64,000 nt of DNA. Source: Mytilinidion resinicola (taxonomy: Eukaryota; Ascomycota; Dothideomycetes; Mytilinidiales; Mytilinidiaceae). Under the pieces are notes generated by a model. It saw only the letters and a program-made list of their open reading frames with translations. It did not search any database and was not told the origin of the DNA. This document shows, one piece after another, positions 57,169 to 64,000 of the stretch. The translations under genes were made by a program, and so were the position numbers. Each line of letters begins with the position of its first letter. Within the stretch, counting starts at the first letter, position 1. The stretch covers positions 788,386 through 852,385 of the forward strand of contig NW_022985440.1 in the NCBI RefSeq assembly GCF_010093595.1, in the 5' to 3' direction.

Positions 57169-58246
57169 CTACCAACATTTTAACTTCTCCCAGAAGCTCT
57201 GCTTCGGTCCGTCGGGTCTGAACGTGTTCCCTGGCATCTGACTATCCGCTATTTGCTTCTCGGAGAGGGGAGGTAGAGGTTCTGTGCGGGCAGCAGCGGC
57301 TGGGGCGCCGCCTGTGGCTTGGAGGCGTCTGGCTTCAACGACTCGGCGTACGAGAACTGCAGGCATAGGACGTCAGTAAGTGATATTGCGAGGGCAACAA
57401 GAGACGGAAGTCTCTCGCATGATCACAGGTCGGTAGATGGGTACGCACGCGCAAAGGTCTCCTCGATGTTGACCATCTCCCTGGCACTAGTCTCCATGAA
57501 GCCGCACCTCCTCTTCCGGGCCCACTCCAGACCTTGAGGACTCCGGATCTGCCTCGCGCCCTGCAAGTCGCATTTGTTCCCGGCCACGATCTTGACAGGC
57601 GGGACCCGGCCCTCGTCCAGCCGCTGTTCCGTCTCCATCTCTATCATATCCATGAAGTAGTCCAGCGCATCGAGCGAATTCGCGTTCGTGATGTCATACA
57701 CCAGCAGGAAGGCATCACTGCGCAGGTTGGACGCTGCCCAGAGGCCGCGGTATTCCTCCTGTCCGGCCGTGTCGGTGAGCATGAGCATGTACGTCTGTCC
57801 GTCTATCGTTCGGGTGACGGAGTATGAGTCCTCTGTAACATGGCGCAAATCAGTCAGCGTTCGGTGCTTCCAATTGACGCTTGCCAAGGCACAAAGGCAC
57901 AACTCAACCGAGTGCCTTTTCGAGGCTTCTCGGAGAATTGTTGGCAGTGTAGTGGGGGTCAACCGTGTGGTCGGGGAGGGCGCGCAAGGGGCGGGTCTGT
58001 ACCTATCGTCGGGTCGTATCTGTCGCAAAAGTCAGAAGAAGCACCGGAAGCGGACAACTGCAACTGGCATCGCGGGGGGCCTACTCGTGGGTCCATTGAC
58101 TCCGTACCAGACGCAGCGTGATTGACGATTTGCCTGGACTCGGTCAGCATTCAATTGCCCGTCCATTGATCGGCCATGGCCCGAGGAGACGCACCGCATC
58201 CACCGTCGCCGCACACTGTGATGGTGATCCGGTTGTTGTCGTCCAT
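57169..58246 (-). CDS. Ras-like small GTPase without a CaaX box
   Basis: Five exons on the minus strand: 58246-58195, 58133-58085, 58019-58003 (17 nt), 57832-57449 and 57356-57169, giving 229 residues. The G-boxes are complete: P-loop GDGGCGKSSITLRLV (about 13-27), switch I EYDPTIEDSYSV, switch II DTAGQEEYRGLW, GNKCD for guanine, and ETSAREM. Catalytic Gln in DTAGQ is present. The C-terminal extension LVRRVVEARRLQATGGAPAA is basic, then the protein ends KQSFWEKLKCW. The penultimate Cys has only one residue after it, so it is not a CaaX box; prenylation by the classic route is not expected. Similar to a fungal Ras-like branch, distinct from canonical Ras1/Ras2. The upstream partner is unknown. 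One donor is GTGCGT and one GTAGGC, both acceptable. Confidence 0.92.
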
Positions 58247-59170
58247 GCTGCGGGCGCTCGTCGCTCGTCGTGCAGTGCGCTATTCGGTGCGGGCTTGGGG
58301 TTCGTCCGCCGGCGGGGTGTTTGTGTCTTGTTGTCGTGGTCGCGAAGAGGAACGGGCGTGAGTCGTCGCAGTCGCAAGGGTGATCAGGTGCTTCGCCCAG
58401 CGTAGGACAGACAGGGCCGGGGAACAGCAGAAATTAGAAGCAGCTGCAATCCCTGCGGTTGCGGTGCCCCTTGATTCTCTCCTGGACAATGCACTCGCGG
58501 GCACGGTTCAGCAAGCTGCAGCTTTTCACGCCCTTATGTACGATGATGCACCCTACCCGCAAGGGAGCCCGCCGCGCTCCAATCGCCGCCCGGAGCTGTT
58601 TGCGAGGCTGCAACATCACTTGTCTCATCGCGACCCGACGCGGGGCCGTGGACAGATGTGGTGCGAAGTGGCACGAAACGGCTTCAACAACACTTCAGAC
58701 CTCAGTCGCTTACACTTTGGCCGTCAGGGCCCACAAGGATCAAGGTATACAGGACTATTGGAACATTGCAGATCACCGGTGAACCGCGGCTTTGGTATCA
58801 TCAGTCTCGTAAGCTTCATTGTGTATGTGTATGTATGTACAGTCGTCGAACTAACTACGCCCACCGGCATCCGTTCCGGCCCATCTGAGATCTATTCCAC
58901 GGTATCATCGAACTCGCTTGCACGCTCGTAAGAGACGCGACAAATTGTGTGGGGTGCCGAAGTTCACCTTGAGGCCGAATCGCCCGGTACCTGCATTCAC
59001 TACCCAGGCACCAGGTACTGTAGCCCAAAATGGTCGCAAAATAACGCAGCAGCATCTATGGCAGCAAGAAGCGGATGTCTAGTCAATCTGAAGGGGTATC
59101 GAGGAAGGCAAGCCGTGAAGCAGCCATCATGGATTAACTCTCAGAGAAAATTGCGTGTAGGAAATCGTGC
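58247..59170. other. Intergenic region, no supported gene
   Basis: Promoter of the Ras-like gene and 3' flank of wc-1. Frames such as 58380-58931 have no family resemblance. Confidence 0.5.
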
Positions 59171-62100
59171 TTAATCCGGCTCATGGTCCTCATCAATCTT
59201 AGCAGGCACGCCGCCCGAGAGCCCATCCGATGCTCCAACCTCCATGCGTGCCACTTTGGCTGCATGGCTGTCTGCACTTGCTTGCTGCGCTGAAGTTATT
59301 GCTGTCGGTCTCGTAGACGAGTCTAGAGCGGCCGAATGCCCCGGAAGGTTAGGGGGAATGGGTTTGCTCGGCCGGGGCGCACCGGCAGCTTTGCTTGCTG
59401 AATCGCTCTTTTGAGAAGATGTCCTGGGTGACACTCGACCATTCTATACAGTACACAGTTACTATCTGCCGAATGAAACTGTCTAGACTGACATAGCCGA
59501 CAGCAGGGGGCCCAGAATTAGTGGCTCGACTCACCTGTTTGGCCCATCGTAAGCCACAAGAGTTGCAGAGATCTCTGTTCCCCGAAGGCCCCCTTCGCCA
59601 CTCTGGAGTCACTCGAGTGTGACAGTTGGCGCAGTCTTTCTGTAGCTGACCCGCGCCCTTTCTCCTCTTCCGTTTCTTCTTTGCTGCTAATAAGCTTTGT
59701 ACTTCTTCCGCTAGGAGACGATTTCGCTTTTCCATTTGGCGTAACTCGAACTGCCAGCTGGTACTTCTTGTCGTCTTGAGCTCATCAAACACGTTCTCCT
59801 CCGAAGCTAGAGAAACATCCTGATGACCGAGAGCTAGACCCTTCTCACCGGCAAACGTGGCAGCTGAGGCGTCAGTTGTGACAAACTGACTACCCGACAT
59901 TCCAGTCTGGGGTGTGCTGCTACCCGCAGGCATCATCTCAGCTGATCCAACGGCACTCGATGCATCGCCTGACGCGATTGAAATCGAGCCTTCGTTAGAA
60001 TTGCGCTCTTTGGGATATAGACTCGGACGCGGAGTGCTTTGAGCACTATGGGTCCCGCCACGCGAATATTTCAGAAGTCTTGTTTGCGCGACAAGGAATG
60101 TCGGTTTCTGACCTTCTGTAGCATCGCCCGGATATAGAGTAGTGAATGCTTGGAGCACTTGTCCTCTCTTGTTGATCATTTCGTGTTTTACTTCGCCCTT
60201 CCTGCCTGTACGGGTAAGCCCGAGTATGCGTCCGAACTCTGCCTTTGAGTCCTGTCGCATAAGACCTTGTATACTGGTGCCGACTAGATCCTCGGGCTGT
60301 CGGTCCAAAAGCTGGCGAACGTTGGAAGAAACGAATAGAAACATCCCCGAGGTGGACATTTTTGTCCATAGTTCGTTGTCGCCAATACCTCCTGAGGACC
60401 GAATATCGCTCTTGGTGAGTGTGTATACTGGCCGTTCGCGTCCGACAAGTATAATGCACTTGCGGCCTTTGCCCTGCTCTGAATGAAGCGAGCCATGACC
60501 TTCAAACCACATGTACCCGCTCCGCTTTCGCCGTATCCTAAACACAACATTGACAGACGCTCCATTAGATGTGTCTTTTAACTCTCTGGTGACAGGCACA
60601 ATGTCACTAGGATGACAAATAGACGACAAAGCGCTGCCGGCCAGTTCGCTGGGTTCGTACTCTAGAACCTTCTGACTGGAAGGTGACAGGTACAGAAATA
60701 GACCCTTCAGCGACAGCACATGCACGACGTCGTCTGTATTTTCCAGTAGGACCTTATCCCATATTGTTCTCGTAAATTCGGAGTCTCCGGACGTGCTGAA
60801 GGTGCTCAAGGCGTTGGATACCTCATCTCGTGTCACGGTTTGTATTGCGTCCGGGAGATTGAAATTATGGTCTATGAAGACATAACTGGGAACATTTATA
60901 CCACGTTGGTAGTTCACAGTATACGATCCATCTATTTACGGTTAAAGCTGTAAAGATAGAATTCGCTTCATCAGCCTACCTGGGTTTTTGTTCGTCATTG
61001 AAGCTGGCTGCTCCACAAGGTCAACCTGAAAACCGACATAGTACTTGATTTCGTCGCTTTCTGCCATGGTAATGGGAATCATGGTCAGTAGATTCATGAA
61101 TGGCTGTCCGCCTCTTCGGTAGTTGATGAGACTAATCTGCGCCTCTTTCCTCATGTTGATCATGTTCTTGAGATAAAGAACAGAGTCATCGTCCACATAT
61201 TTCCGCTTTATGCCCGCCTCAACGTAGCCATCTGGTGACTGAAGAAAGCGGCAATTCCTGCCAAGGATCATGTACTTGGTGTAGCCAGTTAATCGCTCAA
61301 AATTGTCGGAACAGAAGACGATAGGGACGTCATCCTTCTGGGCGTCACAAACCACAAACGCGCAAGAAAAGTCGACATTTCCAATGTTGATCTCCGGATT
61401 AGGTCTGTTAGCAACGCGTGTCTAATCAAATGTAAGACTCTTACTCTATTCTAGCGCTCACTACAAAGGCATACGTACGAGGACCTCAAGCATGTTGAAT
61501 CCGGTCAAAGAATACGCATTTTTATACTGAGCGTGCTCCACGTGCGAGCGGCCACTCATTGTCGAGGGGAAGCCATCTGCTAACATGTCAACTAAAGTCG
61601 TTCGCCTGTAATCAAGTTTGGGGAACCCTCACTAGTGGTCGCCCTCCAGGGGAATTTCAACCCACTGCTAGGTAGCGACTCCTCTAGTTGCTGAGTGGGT
61701 TCTGGTCGAAAGGATAAAACAGTGGGTATCTGATGGGAGGAATTCTGAGTGGAGGAAGGGTTGCTTCCGGGTCGAGAGTTAGAGCGGAAAACTTGTTCTT
61801 GACTACCTGTCCGGGAGGGCATGGAGGACTGTACGTCAGGGGTGCCATTGCCAGACTCTGGTCCGAATTGGTCGTTGGTTTGTATGGTGCTGTTGGAATT
61901 CTCCTGAGGAAGTCGCCGAGTCGTGGAGGCAAAGTCTGGGCTTACGGGAGAGGTCACCATGGGTGACGCGAATTGTGGTCGTGAATATATGTTCATGTCG
62001 TTGCTCACCATGGGGTCATTAACATCTAATGGCATAGCTAGTCCAGGAGCAGCGCCATAACGGCTCTGGAGTTCGGGGTCCATGGGGGCAGCTATATGTA

Positions 62101-62560
62101 GAGACGAAGTGTATGGCGATGCAGGTGGCGCCATAGAGGTGCTCCATTCTTGTCCATGGGAAAACTGAGTATTGAGGGCAAGATCACCGCCCGATGGCCG
62201 TCGCGTTTGGGGATTGCTGCTCTGCTGAGGATACGGCATGCCAGTGCGGACGATGCCGTCCATATTGGCGGTTGTAGGGACTTCAAAATCGTAGTTGTCG
62301 AGGACACCGCCTTGCATGCCCTTGAAGTCCATCATCGACAGGCGCCTGGCATCCTGGCCGTCTGGGGACATATTGCCGTTGTAATGAGCCGGCATGCTTC
62401 TCCGACGCAGCTCTTTTGCATTCTGGTTGACAATGTCGTCCAGAGACTGGCCCCCGCCGAAGTCATAGGGAATCATTCCCCCTTCGATGCCCGCCATATC
62501 CATGTTTCCTCCGTTGACGGCGCCACAGTGGCCGAGTGGATGGGACGGATAGCCGTTCAT
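59171..62560 (-). CDS. wc-1: White collar-1, LOV-domain blue-light receptor and GATA transcription factor
   Basis: Five exons on the minus strand: 62560-61633, 61579-61479, 61421-60980, 60931-59535 and 59443-59171, giving 1046 residues. With white collar-2 it forms the light-activated complex that drives light-responsive genes and, in Neurospora, the clock. The disordered N-terminus starts MNGYPSHPLGHCGAV. The LOV domain begins at YKNAYSLTGFNMLEVL and carries the flavin-binding signature TGYTKYMILGRNCRFLQSPD with the photoactive Cys at about residue 400. PAS-B (DDVVHVLSLKGLFLYLSPSS) and PAS-C (SGMFLFVSSNVRQLLDRQPE) follow. A basic KKKRKRRKG stretch (nuclear signal) precedes a C-X2-C-X18-C-X2-C zinc finger (CANC...CNSC, about 924-946). 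The tail is disordered. All key residues for photochemistry and DNA binding are present. Confidence 0.95.
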
Positions 62561-63425
62561 GGTGGTGGGATCGCCGAAGTCTGACGAATCCTAAGGGAGC
62601 TCTATGAGGACATGAACGCGCTGGGTCGCAGCAGAGACTCATCGGAGTGAGGACGAGGGGGGTGGCGGTGTTGTGCGGGAAAGCATGCGGGAGAGCCTGC
62701 GGAGAGTATGGCGATGCGGACTCGAGGATACTTGGGGAACAAGAGGAAGCTGAAGAAACTAGGACGTCTCGCAAAGGGTCTACGACGGCAGCATGGTGCA
62801 GCAATGACAGCTGCAGACGCTGGCGGGCGCGGTGTCGTCGTCTAGCGGGAAAGCAGCCGACCCGCTGAGCGCGGCTTCGGCCAAATCAACTAGAAATGAC
62901 GGTCCTCCTGCGGCGAGCCTGCTTGTTCACGCAGCTGGAACAGGGCCCAGCCGTTCAGGATTGCGGCGCTGGAAATGCTCTTGGTGGGTAGCACGTGCTG
63001 CTACGATGTCTGGCAGTGCCCACCTCAAAACCACGGCCGTGGTGACGACGTCGAGCTGCTGCCGGAGACGTGGAACTGGTGCCGGGCCATAGTACGCTGC
63101 GTGGCCGCTAAGCTCAAAAGAACCGGCGTGAGAGCATCCAGGGACTACGCGGTGGTGGTGAATTGAAACGAGACGCGCCTTATTCTGTCCCAATACCCTC
63201 CCGATAACCACCCGGTATCTTGCCGAAGTTACGCTTCAACTCTGTAGACCATATAGTTACTTCCCATCTCCTATTTTATCTATCAGTATCAGAGCAACTT
63301 TGTATCCAACTCAGGGTGCAGAATAACAGGTCCCGGGCACGCCTCGTCGCGAGACGGCCATATGCGCCTAGCCGAATATTCTTCGCAACATCCTCAACCA
63401 CCTCCCTCCACCGCTCTCCGCCGCC
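62561..63425. promoter_or_regulatory. Divergent intergenic region of wc-1 and the uS2m gene
   Basis: About 865 bp separate the two start codons. GC-rich near wc-1, where chance frames overlap. It should contain the regulatory elements of wc-1, which is itself light-induced in several fungi. I did not find an unambiguous light-response GATC pair. Confidence 0.4.
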
Positions 63426-64000
63426 ATGATTCTACGGCACCAGGTCCTGCGGCACGGTATGTTGCTCCCAGTCCTGCACCGACTCGCCGTGCTGTCCATT
63501 GACTGACGCGCCCCTCGCAGCCCGCAGATCCCTCACACCGCAGTCTCTGCGGCCCCTCAAGCGTTTCGTGTCGTCTGAGGTCGAATCCGTCGACGCCTCG
63601 TTGCAGAACAGCCTCAAGGAGGTGCACTCGATCGAAGCCCACATCAACAGCCTCACCGCCGCCCAGGTCTCTCCCATTGACGACGTCACGCACGCAACAG
63701 CCCAGCCAGCTGCAGTCTCGGCTGAAGCCGCCGAATCCTACCTGCTCTTCAAACATCGGGGTACGTCTGCTGCGTCAAGGCTCACTCTGGCACACCGCTG
63801 ACCTATGCAGAGAGCCAGATTGGGGCCGTCGGTTCCATTGTTGCCCCCCATTACCAACCCCATACCCTCCTAAGCAACCCGCCCTCCCCGGCCGATGTCA
63901 CTCTCGAGCTCCTCCTTGCGTCTGAAGCCCATCAGGGCCATGCCACGGCTCTCTGGAATCCCGCCAATGCTCGCTACATTCACGGTATCCGCCAGGGCAC
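63426..64000 (+). CDS. MRP4: Mitochondrial small ribosomal subunit protein uS2m (partial)
   Basis: Three exons visible, 63426-63456, 63521-63760 and 63811 onward, cut by the window end. The N-terminus MILRHQVLRH|ARRSLTPQSLRPLKRF is Arg-rich without acids, a mitochondrial presequence that crosses the first intron. A poorly conserved helical linker (EVESVDASLQNSLKEVHSIE) follows. The family domain starts at YQPHTLLSNPPSPADVTLEL and runs LLASEAHQGHATALWNPANA, then RYIHGIRQG at the end, the S2 signature of bacterial-type small subunits. It is a mitoribosome component in the matrix. Introns are GT-AG with in-frame split codons. Confidence 0.9.

Noticed and set aside
1..64000. CRISPR arrays, prophage, bacterial-type operons or a secondary-metabolite backbone gene
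   Set aside because: No regularly spaced repeats, no phage-type genes, no PKS, NRPS or terpene cyclase domains; the isolated SDR and HMG-CoA synthase are not a cluster.

Overview
The window is nuclear DNA of a filamentous ascomycete (Pezizomycotina). The evidence is short GT-AG introns of about 45-115 bp, the fungal blue-light receptor white collar-1, fungal-only families (DUF6594 and probably DUF7820), long GC-moderate intergenic regions, and one AT-rich block that looks like repeat-induced point mutation (RIP). The exact order cannot be fixed from sequence alone; Dothideomycetes is a reasonable guess. All exon structures below were built by hand from splice sites, and every complete multi-exon model closes in frame.

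Left part (1-30.6 kb) is gene-poor and repeat-rich. It opens with a RIP-damaged hAT transposon whose right end abuts a truncated alpha/beta-hydrolase (NLR-type N-terminal domain) gene. Then come HMG-CoA synthase (4.6-6.2 kb, minus), a large single-pass membrane protein (9.3-11.6 kb), an SDR-like protein without the catalytic Tyr (12.8-13.7 kb), cytosolic/mitochondrial arginyl-tRNA synthetase (16.0-18.3 kb, minus), a dead isochorismatase-like gene, a DUF6594 membrane protein followed by a large ankyrin-repeat protein, and a decayed F-box/LRR-like gene. Two 118-bp copies of an unnamed dispersed repeat lie inverted at 14.6 and 30.4 kb.

Right part (30.6-64 kb) is dominated by conserved housekeeping genes, many in translation: mitoribosomal mL49 and eIF3e (divergent pair), uS10 and a Cue3/ASCC2 homologue (divergent pair), TAN1, and mitoribosomal uS2m (cut by the window end). 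Others are a conserved Gln-rich nuclear-type protein, a secreted Ser/Thr-rich mucin-like protein, an APH-fold pseudokinase, a mitochondrial carrier, a Ras-like GTPase without a CaaX box, and the photoreceptor WC-1. A clean mariner-type MITE (256 bp, TA target duplication) sits at 35.9 kb.

The most interesting observations are the head-to-head pairing of uS10 with the gene for the ubiquitin reader that acts on ubiquitinated uS10 in ribosome quality control; the ankyrin protein whose low-complexity tail continues in frame past a single TAG; the possible dual-targeted ArgRS; and several enzyme-fold proteins missing catalytic residues. No CRISPR, prophage or bacterial-type operon is present, and I found no convincing complete tRNA gene and no secondary-metabolite backbone gene.
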